NCBI GenBank assembly: GCA_024280415.1
Contig: JAJRQE010000185.1
Coordinates: forward strand, 1-39,945
DNA length: 39,945 nt
Origin: Spirochaetota bacterium
GTDB lineage: Bacteria > Spirochaetota > Spirochaetia > B11-G9
Reading direction: 5' to 3'
The notes under the pieces are model-generated. The model was given only the letters and a program-made list of their open reading frames with translations, searched no databases and had not been told where the DNA came from. Each line of letters starts with the position of its first letter. The stretch's first letter is position 1. Position numbers and translations under genes: made by a program. Shown here in pieces: positions 16,719-25,756 of the stretch.

Positions 16719-17810
16719 ATGGATACATTTGGAGAAATTTTACGATCATCAAGAGAAAAAAAAGGTTATTCACTGGAGCAGGTAGCAAGGGATACAAATA
16801 TTGCAAAGAAATATTTGAATGCTCTTGAAGAAGAAGATTTTTCAATTTTTCCCGGAGAGCCCTATTTAGTCGGTTTCTTAAAAAACTATTCTGAGTACCT
16901 TGGGCTTGATCCTGTCGAAATGGTTACTCTTCATAAAAATATGAGGCTCCAGGAGCAGCCTGTTCCGATTGATGAACTTTTGGATACTGGAAAATCACCA
17001 TATAAGGTTACAGTGCTAATAGTGTTGGCGGCTTTGGTTCTTGGGATTGGAGGATACTTTCTCTATCAGTATGTCAGTACCCTGCCGGAAAAAGCAGCTG
17101 TTGCAGAGCCTGTTCCTGTGGAGGAACCAGTTACTAAGTTTTCCTATGACCTTTCTTCCGTAGATATTGAGGACAGATTTCCCGAAGGGACAGAGCTGGA
17201 GCTTCTTGTTTTTGAAAAAACTTTTAATCTCGGAATAGACAGTGTCGGGTCGGATATTATCCTCTCATATTCAGGTGGAGATATTGTCTTTAATCTTGGA
17301 GATGAAAAGGATGTAGATCTTGATAATGACGGGAATCCTGATATATCCTTTACTGTAAATGACATTGACATCAATGCTAAAACTGCAGTATTGAAAATGG
17401 CTTCAATAAAAAGTGCTGCAGGAAATATTTCCCAGGTGAAAGGATCGCCGGTTCCGGAGCCTGGTTTGTCAAATGTAGAATCCAGGAATCGTAGAGTATC
17501 AGTTATTCTGGAATCTCCTACAGCTGATCCTTTTGTCCTGAAAGTAGTTTTTCGGGGGTATACTCTTGTTCGATACCTGGTTGACCGAAATGAGAGGGTT
17601 GAACAGTATTTTGACAAGGGAGAAGCTTTTCGTCTGGATGTTAACAGGGAAGTAATGCTGTGGATCTCCAATTCCGGATCTTTTAAAGCAAAAATATCAG
17701 GTGTTGATGTTAATCTCGGTGCTCCCGGTGAAGTTTCAGCACATATTATAAAGTGGACACGAATTCCGGACAGTGGTAGATATAAGCTGGAATTAATTCC
17801 GGTTTATTAG
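16719..17810 (+). CDS. rodZ: RodZ-like cell-shape protein (HTH, one TM, C-terminal DUF4115-like domain)
   Basis: This 363-residue protein has a cytoplasmic helix-turn-helix of the HTH_25 type (residues about 1-70: 'FGEILRSSREKKGYSLEQVA', 'NIAKKYLNALEEEDF'). One membrane segment follows ('VTVLIVLAALVLGIGGYFLY', about 96-115), then a large periplasmic region. Its end ('VLKVVFRGYTLVRYLVDRNE', 'VMLWISNSGSFKAKISGVDV', 'LGAPGEV') fits the DUF4115 domain. RodZ links MreB filaments to the elongation machinery. The middle part (about 140-250) carries extra beta-rich sequence not usual in Escherichia RodZ. It is coupled to lolA by a 2-base gap. Confidence 0.82.
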   Translation: MDTFGEILRSSREKKGYSLEQVARDTNIAKKYLNALEEEDFSIFPGEPYLVGFLKNYSEYLGLDPVEMVTLHKNMRLQEQPVPIDELLDTGKSPYKVTVLIVLAALVLGIGGYFLYQYVSTLPEKAAVAEPVPVEEPVTKFSYDLSSVDIEDRFPEGTELELLVFEKTFNLGIDSVGSDIILSYSGGDIVFNLGDEKDVDLDNDGNPDISFTVNDIDINAKTAVLKMASIKSAAGNISQVKGSPVPEPGLSNVESRNRRVSVILESPTADPFVLKVVFRGYTLVRYLVDRNERVEQYFDKGEAFRLDVNREVMLWISNSGSFKAKISGVDVNLGAPGEVSAHIIKWTRIPDSGRYKLELIPVY

Positions 17811-17860
17811 AAGGGATAAAGGGGAAGAAGACTAATTGACTTCCTTTAATAAATGTTATT

Positions 17861-19206
17861 ATGCAAAAAATAAAAGACAACAAAAAGAAATTTTATCTGG
17901 AAAATCTGGGATGCTCAAAGAATCAGGTAGATGCTGAGGTAATGATAGCTTCTCTTGGAAAAGAGGGGTGGGAGTATGTCAGCAGTTCTGACGATGCAGA
18001 GCTGATAATTGTAAATACCTGTGGATTTATCGAAGCTGCGAAACAGGAATCTATTGATACAGTGATGTCCCTAAGAGAAAACTATCCGGAGAAAAAAATT
18101 CTTCTTGCAGGTTGTTTTGCCCAGAGATACGGTTCTAAGCTTCTTGATAAACTGCCGGAGATTGATGGTGTTTTCGGTAATCTTAATCTTGAAATGGTGA
18201 CCAGTGCAGTCTCATCAGTAGTAAAAGGTGAAAGATCAGCTCTCCTTCCCCTGGAAGGATCTTCCCGGCCTGAACGAAAAAGACTGTTGTCTTTTCCCGG
18301 AACAGCCTATGTGAAAATATCTGAGGGGTGTAACCACAGGTGCTCTTACTGTGCTATTCCGTTAATTCGGGGAAATCTCCGGAGCAGGAGTGTTGAATCT
18401 ATACTTGCTGAGATAAGAGGATTGCTCGATAAAGGCGTTATCGAGATAAATCTTATTGCCCAGGATCTTTCAGCTCTTGGAACAGAGAAAAAAGAGAAAG
18501 ATTTTGTAAGACTTTTAAAGGAGATATCTTCTCTGGAGGGGAATTTCTGGATACGACTCCTCTATATTCATCCTGATAATTTCCCTCTGGAACTTACTGA
18601 TATCGTGAATTCAGATAAAAGAATTCTTCCCTATTTTGATATACCTTTCCAGCATGCTTCGGCAAAAATTCTTAGGAAAATGGGGCGCAAAGGGAATAGT
18701 TCGAATTATCTTGAGTTAATCTCAGCTATAAGAGATAGAATCCCCGGGGCAGTTATAAGGTCTACTTTTATGGTAGGTTTTCCGGGAGAGGATAGCTCTG
18801 CCAGGAAAGATCTTCTGAATTTCCAGGAAAGGCTGAGATTGACTGGGTCGGTATTTTTATATATTCCAGAGAGGATGATACCCGGGCATATTCTTTTCGT
18901 GGAGATTTTGGACACCGTCTTGCCCTTCCGGGAGCTTCCAGATTAAAACGAAAGCTGGAAATGCGTCAGTTACAGATAACAGAGAAGCGAATGGAACGTT
19001 TTGTTGGAATGGATCTTGATATACTTGTCGAGGAAAGGGTAAAGGATGAGTCTGTTTCTCTTGGCCGGGGATATCTTCATGCCGCTGAAGTGGACGGTTC
19101 TGTAGTTATTCTCTCTGGGAAACCGGTTCCGGGCACCCTTGTGAGATGCAGGATTATTAAACGTAATGGTATAGATCTGGAGGCAGTTCCTGTTGATGAA
19201 TTGTGA
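17861..19206 (+). pseudogene. rimO: Ribosomal protein uS12 methylthiotransferase RimO, single-base frameshift near 18839
   Basis: The first ORF has the N-terminal MTTase domain ('ENLGCSKNQVDAEVM', 'NTCGFIEAAKQES'), the radical-SAM cluster motif 'CNHRCSYC' and 'STFMVGFPGE'. RimO adds a methylthio group to an aspartate of ribosomal protein S12. After 'NFQERLRL' the frame goes wrong. In the next frame the expected sequence continues 'DWVGIFIYSREDDTRAYSF', into the ORF at 18961-19206, which is the TRAM domain ('GMDLDILVEERV', 'CRIIKRNGIDLEA'). Restoring one T at 18839-18841 gives a 448-residue protein of normal RimO length. The in-frame N-terminal part alone lacks TRAM and would probably be inactive. 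The ATG has no good ribosome-binding site. Confidence 0.9.
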
Positions 19207-21292
19207 GGATAACAGATATCTAAATGGTCTGAATAGTCAGCAGTACGATGCTGTTATGCATGAGGGCTCCCCTCTTCTGATTCTTGCCGGCGCAGGTTCG
19301 GGCAAGACGAGGGTTATTACTACAAAAATTGCACATCTGGTTTCTACTGTCGGAATAGATCCCAGATCCATATTGGCAGTTACTTTTACAAATAAGGCAG
19401 CTGGAGAGATGAGAGAACGGGTTTTGAAAATGGTTCCTCAGGCTGAGGGTGTTATGATCCGAACTTTTCATTCTTTCGGTTCATGGCTTCTTAGAAGAAA
19501 TGCAGAGATTCTTAATCTTCAGCAGAGATTTTCAATATATGATGATGATGATTCATTAAGCCTTCTTCATTCTGTTTTTAGTGATTATAAGAGGAAAGAT
19601 TTAAAGTCCTATGGACGATGGATAAGCAGGGCAAAGGACTACTCCCTCTATCCTGATGATGATCTCAGCTCAATCTCATTTGACAGGAGGCTGCCCGAAA
19701 TGTACAGAGCCTATGAAAAGCGGCTGAGAGAAGTGGGGAGTGTCGATTTTGGGGATCTCATTCTTCGGTCAGTGGAGCTTCTTGGAAACAATATAAACAT
19801 CAGGAGGAGACTCCAGGATAGATTTCAGGTGATACTTGTCGATGAATATCAGGATTCAAATATTGCTCAGAATGAACTTTTAAAGCAGCTCTACAGTGGT
19901 ATGAATTATATCTGTGTAGTTGGAGATGATGATCAGTCTATCTACAGCTTTCGGGGAGCAGAGGTTAAAAATATTGTAACCTTTCCCGAAAGTTTCAGAG
20001 GAGCGGAAATTATTAAGCTCGAAGAGAATTACAGGTCTACCGGAAATATATTAAAAATAGCCACGAGAGTTGTAAGTGTAAACCGGGGAAGGCTTGGTAA
20101 AAAATTATGGACCAGGAAAGAGGACGGTCCCATGGGAGTTGTTAAGATTGTTGCGAACCAGGACAAGGAAGCTGAGTTCTGTGCATCCCTTCTCGGGGAC
20201 GGCAATCTCGATGGAACTGCAATTCTCTACAGAACAAATGCCCAGTCTCTCAGTTTGGAGTCATACTTCATTAATCATAAAATCCCCTATAAAATCGTGG
20301 GTTCTCTCAAGTTTTATGATAGGGAAGAGGTAAAGGATGTTACTTCGCTTTTTTCTCTTTTCCTTAATCCCCGGGATGAAATTGCTTTTAGAAGGATAAT
20401 TAATAAACCTTCCAAAGGCATTGGGAAGGTAACTGTTAATAAAATTGTGGAAACTGCATTAGCGGAAGGTATGGATCTCCTAGAGGCTTCCAGGCGGCTC
20501 TCTTCAGGGTTGTCAGCGAAAGCTTCCAGGGGTGTCGGGGAATTTGTAAAACTCTTTGATGAACTGGATGAGCTCGTAGATATAGCAAATCTGGCAGAAT
20601 TCTCAAATCAGGCAATCCATAATTCCGGAATACTGGAATATCACAGAGCTCAGGATGAAATTGCTCTGACTCAGAAGGTTAAAAACCTTGAAGAGATGGT
20701 TAATGCTGCTTCAAAATACCCGGAAGGGAGGGATGGACTGCTCTCTTTCCTTGAGGATATGGAGCTTGACAGATCTCGCCTGGCCGGATCAGATCCCTCT
20801 TCACTTAAGGGTGTAACACTGATTACAATGCATAATACCAAGGGTCTGGAATTTGACAGAGTGATAATTGTAGGAATGGAAGAGGGACTTTTCCCCTCGC
20901 GTCCGGAAGAGAGTGATGATGATCTGGAAGAGGAACGACGTATCTTCTATGTAAGTATAACCAGGGCAAAAAAAGAGATCTACTTTACTTCCTGCCGACA
21001 GCGCAGGCTCTGGGGTAAACTGAATTTTCAGACTCCTTCCAGATTTTTGAATGAAATTCCCCGGGAATACCTTTTAGATTCTTCAGGATCAGATTCAACA
21101 GGATATTCAAAAAATGAATATCCTCCCGGAAGCTATGTGTATCATGATGATTATGGTTCGGGACAGGTCATAAAAGAGTGGAATAATGGTAAAGAAGTTC
21201 TGATTATAGTAAGATTTGAATCTGGGAGAACAGCGCAGTTTATCCCTAAATATGCAGGTCTGGAAAAAATTTCCCCTGAAAATGACTGGTGA
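19196..21292 (+). CDS. UvrD/Rep/PcrA-family superfamily 1 DNA helicase
   Basis: A complete SF1A helicase with all motifs: I 'LAGAGSGKTRVI' (about residues 30-41), Ia 'AVTFTNKAAGEM', II 'ILVDEYQDSN', III 'VGDDDQSIYSFRGAE', IV 'LEENYRST', V 'ITMHNTKGLEFDRVII', VI 'RIFYVSITRAKKEIYFT'. The C-terminus ('GSYVYHDDYGSGQVIKEW') is a PcrA/UvrD-type tail. Such enzymes unwind 3'-tailed DNA in excision repair and clear protein blocks. The track starts at TTG 19193; the adjacent ATG at 19196 is more likely, with 'GGAGG' about 12 bases upstream. The start overlaps the end of rimO by 11 bases, so translation is coupled. Confidence 0.93.
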   Translation: MNCEDNRYLNGLNSQQYDAVMHEGSPLLILAGAGSGKTRVITTKIAHLVSTVGIDPRSILAVTFTNKAAGEMRERVLKMVPQAEGVMIRTFHSFGSWLLRRNAEILNLQQRFSIYDDDDSLSLLHSVFSDYKRKDLKSYGRWISRAKDYSLYPDDDLSSISFDRRLPEMYRAYEKRLREVGSVDFGDLILRSVELLGNNINIRRRLQDRFQVILVDEYQDSNIAQNELLKQLYSGMNYICVVGDDDQSIYSFRGAEVKNIVTFPESFRGAEIIKLEENYRSTGNILKIATRVVSVNRGRLGKKLWTRKEDGPMGVVKIVANQDKEAEFCASLLGDGNLDGTAILYRTNAQSLSLESYFINHKIPYKIVGSLKFYDREEVKDVTSLFSLFLNPRDEIAFRRIINKPSKGIGKVTVNKIVETALAEGMDLLEASRRLSSGLSAKASRGVGEFVKLFDELDELVDIANLAEFSNQAIHNSGILEYHRAQDEIALTQKVKNLEEMVNAASKYPEGRDGLLSFLEDMELDRSRLAGSDPSSLKGVTLITMHNTKGLEFDRVIIVGMEEGLFPSRPEESDDDLEEERRIFYVSITRAKKEIYFTSCRQRRLWGKLNFQTPSRFLNEIPREYLLDSSGSDSTGYSKNEYPPGSYVYHDDYGSGQVIKEWNNGKEVLIIVRFESGRTAQFIPKYAGLEKISPENDW

Positions 21293-21297
21293 TAATA

Positions 21298-22095
21298 ATG
21301 AAGAAGAGTAGTAAGTCAATACCAAAAATTAAAAGATCCAGGGGGTATCTTCTCTATGATACCCATGGGAAAAGATACCTGGATCTTTTCCTGGATAACG
21401 GCAGAGCCATTCTGGGGCATCGGCTTGATGGTATTTCCGGAGTAATAAAATCTACTGTGTCAAAAGGGCTGACAGCTGCTTATCCATCAATATATGAGAA
21501 TCGCCTGGAGAAGCAGTTAAGGCAGCTGTTTCCTTTTGTCAGGGAGTTTCTTGTTTTTGGAAATATGGAGAGAGCTGTTAGTGCACTCTTTTCGGGAAAA
21601 AAAATGGGCAGTAGAGAGGCTGCTTTTGTTGATTTTCCCTCTTTAACAGATAAGTATGGGGTGTGGCGTCCATTTTGGGATAATACTTTGGACTGGAGCA
21701 GGTTTAAGTACTTTATACCTGTTCTTCCCTCAATAGGATCTTTCGGTCCTGTAGTCATCTGCAGCAACACCGATGAAGCTGTTACCGGATCAGATCTGCT
21801 TTCACCCATGTTCTATGATATACTCATAAAGTCAGTTGTCTCGTTAAGACGATCTCTGGATGAAAATAATCCGGGACAGAAGGATTGTTTTGATTCCCCT
21901 GTCTGGACTAGGGAAGGAATATATCTCCGGTTTAATATTGGTGGAACGGAATATTCAGCACTTTTTGAAGAAGCCTTGAAATGTGGGATTCTTCTGCCTC
22001 CTGAGGAGGATATTCCTGGAATAATTCCTCTTAGGTTTGAATCTGGTCAGATTAAGGCATTCAGAAAGATGATAAGGAGTGAATATGGTTCTTAA
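21298..22095 (+). CDS. Degenerate class-III aminotransferase-like protein
   Basis: The first 60 residues match the N-terminus of class-III PLP aminotransferases ('GYLLYDTHGKRYLDLFLDNG', 'AILGHRLDGI'). The rest is short and divergent: 'FGNMERAVSALFSGKK' sits where the family has its phosphate-binding SGTEA region. No Asp-plus-Lys PLP-anchoring motif is visible, and the chain ends at about 265 residues against more than 400 in active enzymes. The end ('EEALKCGILLPPEEDIPGII') recalls the family's C-terminal domain, so the central domain appears compressed or deleted. It is probably a pseudoenzyme. The ATG at 21298 follows GTG 21289 listed in the track. It sits 5 bases after the helicase stop and overlaps the next gene by 11 bases, within an apparent operon. 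Confidence 0.65.
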   Translation: MKKSSKSIPKIKRSRGYLLYDTHGKRYLDLFLDNGRAILGHRLDGISGVIKSTVSKGLTAAYPSIYENRLEKQLRQLFPFVREFLVFGNMERAVSALFSGKKMGSREAAFVDFPSLTDKYGVWRPFWDNTLDWSRFKYFIPVLPSIGSFGPVVICSNTDEAVTGSDLLSPMFYDILIKSVVSLRRSLDENNPGQKDCFDSPVWTREGIYLRFNIGGTEYSALFEEALKCGILLPPEEDIPGIIPLRFESGQIKAFRKMIRSEYGS

Positions 22096-22384
22096 TGAAA
22101 TGGTAACAGTTATTTCCCGGATTTCCTTTGGTGCAATTGCTACTTTCATGGCTATTCTCTACTGGTCCCATACCAGAGACACTGCATGGATGCTTATAAT
22201 CATAGCTGTCATTATTCATTATGGACAGATTATGTATTCTATTTTTATTAAATTCGGGATTCTGGGGTCTGATTTCTTTATTATACCAGGATTACTGGAT
22301 ATAGGTACCCTTCTGTCAGTTCTTCCTTTGATTTTTATCTCTATTGCTTTTATTGTACTAATGGTGCGCTATAACAGAGGCTAG
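22085..22384 (+). CDS. Small membrane protein, unknown function
   Basis: This protein of about 99 residues has three hydrophobic segments: 'ISFGAIATFMAILYWSH', 'AWMLIIIAVIIHYGQIMYSI' and 'LSVLPLIFISIAFIVLMV'. There is no recognisable motif. The ATG at 22085 is chosen because 'AAGGAG' lies 5 bases before it; the track starts 6 bases earlier at a GTG. It overlaps the aminotransferase-like gene by 11 bases, so the two are probably made together. Confidence 0.65.
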   Translation: MVLNEMVTVISRISFGAIATFMAILYWSHTRDTAWMLIIIAVIIHYGQIMYSIFIKFGILGSDFFIIPGLLDIGTLLSVLPLIFISIAFIVLMVRYNRG

Positions 22385-22464
22385 GTTCAGCAGTCGGTAT
22401 TTTGACAATTAAGAGAGTCCATAACAGTAATTCCTGCACGTTGGCCTTTTTCTGGAAAATTCGA

Positions 22465-22493
22465 TTGACAAGAAATATAACTTTTCCTATCAT
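22465..22493 (+). promoter_or_regulatory. Strong promoter of the phnDCE-type operon; predicts leaderless mRNA
   Basis: A perfect 'TTGACA' is followed after exactly 17 bases by 'TATCAT' (five of six). The predicted transcription start is near 22500 and the phnD ATG is at 22502, with no Shine-Dalgarno sequence in between or upstream. Confidence 0.75.
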
Positions 22494-22501
22494 TTATTAC
22501 T

Positions 22502-23395
22502 ATGACTGTCAGGTATTTAATATTTATTATTGCTGTTATTTTTTTGTCTGTCCTGTTTATAAGGTTCAAACAGGATGAATCTAGGGGTGCTGGGGAGAAA
22601 AAAATACAGTTTACAGCCATTCCCGACCAGGATGAAAGCCGTTTGACTGAAAGGTTCAGTCAAATTGCCTTATATCTCTCGAAAGAAACCGGAGTTGAAT
22701 TTGTGTATATTCCTGTAAAATCCTATGCCGCATCTGTGGCTGCATTTAAGAATGGAGAAGTTCAACTTGCATGGTTTGGCGGATTATCCGGTGTCAGGGC
22801 AAGAAGGGCTGTAGCAGGTGCCAGAGCCATTGCCCAGGGAGAAGAGGATAAGCAATTTGTTACTTATTTCATTGCCAATTACAGGACTGGTCTGACTTAT
22901 TCCCAGCAGCTTTCGAAAGAGCTGGAGGGGCGTACATTTACATTTGGTTCAAAAGGTTCGACATCCGGGCGTCTTATGCCGGAGTATTATCTTCGTAAAA
23001 TATTTAACAGAACTCCCGGGAAAATTTTTAAACGTGTCGGCTATAGTGGTAACCACTCCAAAACCATCGCTCTGGTTCAATCCGGTTCTTACGAGATCGG
23101 TGCTGTAAATTATCGAGTCTGGGAGAAAGAGCTAAAAGAGGGGAAAATTGATCTGACAAAAGTATCGGTAATCTGGAAAACACCTGAATACACAGACTAC
23201 AACTGGACCATAAGGCCTGATGTTACAGAAGATTTCGGAACAGATTTTATAGATATTGTGCAAAACGCACTCTTAAGTCTGGAGAACCGGGACATTCTGG
23301 ACACATTCCCCAGAAAGTCATTTATCAAAGCAGACAACAGCATGTACGATGCCATTCTGGAAACCGGTTTGGCAATCGGAATTTTCGATGAGTAG
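22502..23395 (+). CDS. phnD: PhnD-type substrate-binding protein (phosphonate or putative selenate ABC importer)
   Basis: A 297-residue binding protein of the PhnD/SsuA/transferrin-like group. After an N-terminal membrane anchor or signal ('LIFIIAVIFLSVLFIRF', no lipobox Cys) come 'FTAIPDQDESRLTERF', 'YIPVKSYAASVAAFKNG', 'VQLAWFGGLSGVRARR', 'FTFGSKGSTSGRLMPEYYL', 'VGYSGNHSKTIALVQSG' and 'TPEYTDYNWTIRP'. From memory the run 'AWFGGLSG...STSGRLMP' is closest to the family named putative selenate ABC binding protein, a sister of phosphonate PhnD, so the anion is uncertain. It is the first gene of the operon, with an apparently leaderless start, and overlaps phnC by 8 bases. Confidence 0.82.
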   Translation: MTVRYLIFIIAVIFLSVLFIRFKQDESRGAGEKKIQFTAIPDQDESRLTERFSQIALYLSKETGVEFVYIPVKSYAASVAAFKNGEVQLAWFGGLSGVRARRAVAGARAIAQGEEDKQFVTYFIANYRTGLTYSQQLSKELEGRTFTFGSKGSTSGRLMPEYYLRKIFNRTPGKIFKRVGYSGNHSKTIALVQSGSYEIGAVNYRVWEKELKEGKIDLTKVSVIWKTPEYTDYNWTIRPDVTEDFGTDFIDIVQNALLSLENRDILDTFPRKSFIKADNSMYDAILETGLAIGIFDE

Positions 23396-24056
23396 TACTT
23401 TGTCTCATTTGAATCTGAAAAATTTCACCTTCTCCTATCCACAGGCCGAAAACCCTGTTTTAACAAATATAAATCTCACTTTTAAAGATGGTGAATCTGT
23501 TGCCCTGATCGGTCCCAGCGGTGCCGGAAAGAGTACATTACTGAATCACCTTAAAAGGAAAACACCCCAATCATCCATGATCCACCAGGAATACCTTCTT
23601 GTTCCACAGTTATCTGTATTTCACAATATTTTTATGGGTCGCCTGGATAAAAACCGAACCATTTATAATTTGATCAATCTGATATATCCCCTAAGGAAAG
23701 AGAGGGCGAATGTGCAGAGAACAGCCAGACTTCTCGATATGGACAAATTTATCGATGTACAATGTCGAAAGCTTTCGGGTGGTGAGCAGCAGAGGGTGGC
23801 TGTGTCCCGGGCACTATACAGAGATTCCAGTCTGTGTTTTGCCGATGAGCCTGTTTCTGCCATGGATCCCGAAAATGGAGAAAAAACCATCTCTTTGCTG
23901 ACTACTGGCAGAACAACGATTGCCTCAATGCACAATACGGAATTGGCCCTAAAGTATTTTGACAGAATTGTTGCATTGAAAAACGGCGGGATCCATTTTG
24001 ATCTCAAGCCATTAGATGTAGATGCAGGAGAATTAAAAGAGCTCTACAGCGAATGA
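23388..24056 (+). CDS. phnC: PhnC-type ABC transporter ATP-binding protein
   Basis: A compact ATPase of 222 residues: Walker A 'GPSGAGKST', Q-loop 'HQEYLLVPQLSVFHNIFMG', signature 'LSGGEQQRVAVSRAL', Walker B 'LCFADEPVSAMDP' and H-loop 'ASMHNTELA'. It matches PhnC-type subunits, with no extra regulatory domain. The track starts at 23349, inside phnD; the ATG at 23388 ('MSSTLSHLNLKN') fits the family start and makes an 8-base overlap with phnD. Its stop overlaps the phnE ATG (ATGA), so all three genes are translationally coupled. Confidence 0.87.
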   Translation: MSSTLSHLNLKNFTFSYPQAENPVLTNINLTFKDGESVALIGPSGAGKSTLLNHLKRKTPQSSMIHQEYLLVPQLSVFHNIFMGRLDKNRTIYNLINLIYPLRKERANVQRTARLLDMDKFIDVQCRKLSGGEQQRVAVSRALYRDSSLCFADEPVSAMDPENGEKTISLLTTGRTTIASMHNTELALKYFDRIVALKNGGIHFDLKPLDVDAGELKELYSE

Positions 24057-25518
24057 GAAAAACTACCCTGATTTTTATTGCACTGGGAATATTGTCTTTT
24101 TTTTTGCTGATATCGAGATCCTTACTTTAGAGCCCTGGACAGAATTAGGTCGTATTCTGAAAGGGGTAATAACACCCGATATCTCTGTGCTGTTTTATTT
24201 AAAGGAAGCTGTTTTGAATACAGTGGCTTTTGCATTTACAGGAGTATCCATAGCTATTGTATCGGGATCTCTTTTCGCACCTTTCTACAAATATAAATTA
24301 GTTCGCATTGTTCTGACAATTTTCCGATCCATACACGAAATATTCTGGGCTTTTATTTTTCTCCCTGTATTCGGATTAAATTCTGTTACAGGAATTTTTG
24401 CTATTGCTGTCCCCTATAGTGCCATTTTTGCGAAACGGTTTTATGAAATTTACCAGAGTACAGATCTTCGTGCCTGTAATGAACTTCCCCGTAACAGCAG
24501 CCCTGTCCTGCGCTTTCTCTTCGGAGCACTTCCTCTGTTGTACGAAGAGATGCGGGAATTTTCCAGTTACAGAGTTGAATGTGCCATTCGTTCCAGTGCC
24601 GTACTGGGCTTTATTGGGTTACCCACTTTGGGTTTTCATCTGGAAAGCTTCTTCAATGAGGGGAAGTACTCCCAGGCTTTTGCTATACTGCTTCTCTTTT
24701 ATGTTATAATCGGAACAAAAAAATATTGGCTGCGCAGGAAGCTGGTTCCTGTTTATTTCTTAACAAGTATAATTTTCGTTTGGGGAAATACTCATGTGGT
24801 CTGGGCAAATATTGTAAGATTTTTCACATATGATATTATCCCCTGGCCCATGAGACGGGATGGTTTTATTAATAATACAAAACAGATTCTCTGGCGTCCT
24901 TCAGAGACGATTGACTGGTTTTTTACACTGTTACGGGGAGAGGTTCTGCCGGGAGCAAGGGATACGCTGATACTGACTCAAATTACATTTCTCCTGTCGG
25001 GTGTTTTCGCCATATTGTTTATTGGTTTGATTGTCAGGAAGATTAATAAGCCCCTGAGCAGAAAATTTAACAGGATTCTGCTATTGGTATTAAGGTCTAC
25101 CCCGGAATACATAATTGCCTATATTGCTATACAGCTTTGGGGCCCCTCAATGGTGCCGGGAATTGTCGCTCTTGTACTGCATAATTCTGCGGTGGTGACA
25201 ATACTCACAATCAGAAATGCCGATTCCCTTGTATTGCCACTTGATGTTGCAAAAGGTAAAATTAACTGCTTTTTTTTCCATATATTGCCTCAAATATACA
25301 GTTCATTTCTGGGAAACCTGTTTTACAGATGGGAAGTGATGGTTAGGGAATCCTCCATCCTGGGTGTACTGGGAATATACACTCTCGGATTTTATATTGA
25401 TAGTGCCATATCCGATGACAGGATGGATAAAGTTATTTTCCTGATAATGTTTATGTCGATAATTAATATTGTTATCGATAGTGTTTCGAATAAGGTCAGG
25501 AGTGTACTGCTGGAATAG
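24053..25518 (+). pseudogene. phnE: PhnE-type fused permease with single-base frameshift in a T9 run (24097-24105)
   Basis: The ATG at 24053 overlaps the phnC stop and reads a membrane segment 'TTLIFIALGILSFFLLISR', then stops at 24129. The next frame carries the rest without a break: 'LTLEPWTELGRILKGVITPD' and two permease domains ('GFIGLPTLGFHLESFF', and 'RESSILGVLGIYTLGFYID'). Adding one T to the nine-T run joins both parts into a 488-residue protein with two PhnE-like halves. The track ORF (24187-25518, GTG start) has no ribosome-binding site. As written, the permease would lose its first membrane segment and coupled start, so the importer may be off. Phase variation, sequencing error and real decay all fit. 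Confidence 0.85.
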
Positions 25519-25571
25519 TCGATGGAGGGACGGAACCGGAAAAAGCTGTCCGGAAAAGCTGGTTTGCAGCC

Positions 25572-25592
25572 AGGGGAAGACTTTCCCCTTTA
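25572..25592 (+). terminator. Possible weak terminator after the phn-type operon
   Basis: 'AGGGGAA' pairs with 'TTCCCCT' across a 4-base loop, followed by a short 'TTTATAAT'. The stem is 7 pairs and the T tail only three to four bases, so it may terminate weakly. Confidence 0.4.
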
Positions 25593-25613
25593 TAATCGGG
25601 ACTGTAATGAAGC

Positions 25614-25756
25614 GTAGCCGAACAGTAGTGTTAACACTGAGCGTAGTCGAACAGTAGTGTGTAGTCGAACAGTAGTGTGTAGTCGAACAGTAGTGTGTAG
25701 TCGAACAGTAGTGTGTAGTCGAACAGTAGTGTTAACACTGAGCGTAGCCGAAGTGT
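25614..25756. repeat. Tandem 18-bp repeat array flanked by palindromic TAACACTGAGC elements
   Basis: Five exact head-to-tail copies of 'GTAGTCGAACAGTAGTGT' run from 25643 to 25732. A variant copy ('GTAGCCGAACAGTAGTGT') at 25614-25631 precedes them, and 'TAACACTGAGC' lies on each side (25632-25642, 25733-25743), each ending in the perfect palindrome 'AGTGTTAACACT' when joined with the unit. The copies have no spacers, so this is not a CRISPR. Related 'CTGAGCGTAGTCGAA' strings are, from memory, dispersed intergenic repeats in many bacteria. It fills most of the gap between phnE and rplM. Confidence 0.9.

Noticed and set aside
17842-17862. TTGACT-N15-TATTAT promoter for rimO
   Set aside because: The -10 overlaps the rimO start codon, so it could not drive that start, and the spacing is short.
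25614-25756. Possible CRISPR array
   Set aside because: The 18-bp units are directly adjacent with no spacers and no cas genes are present.
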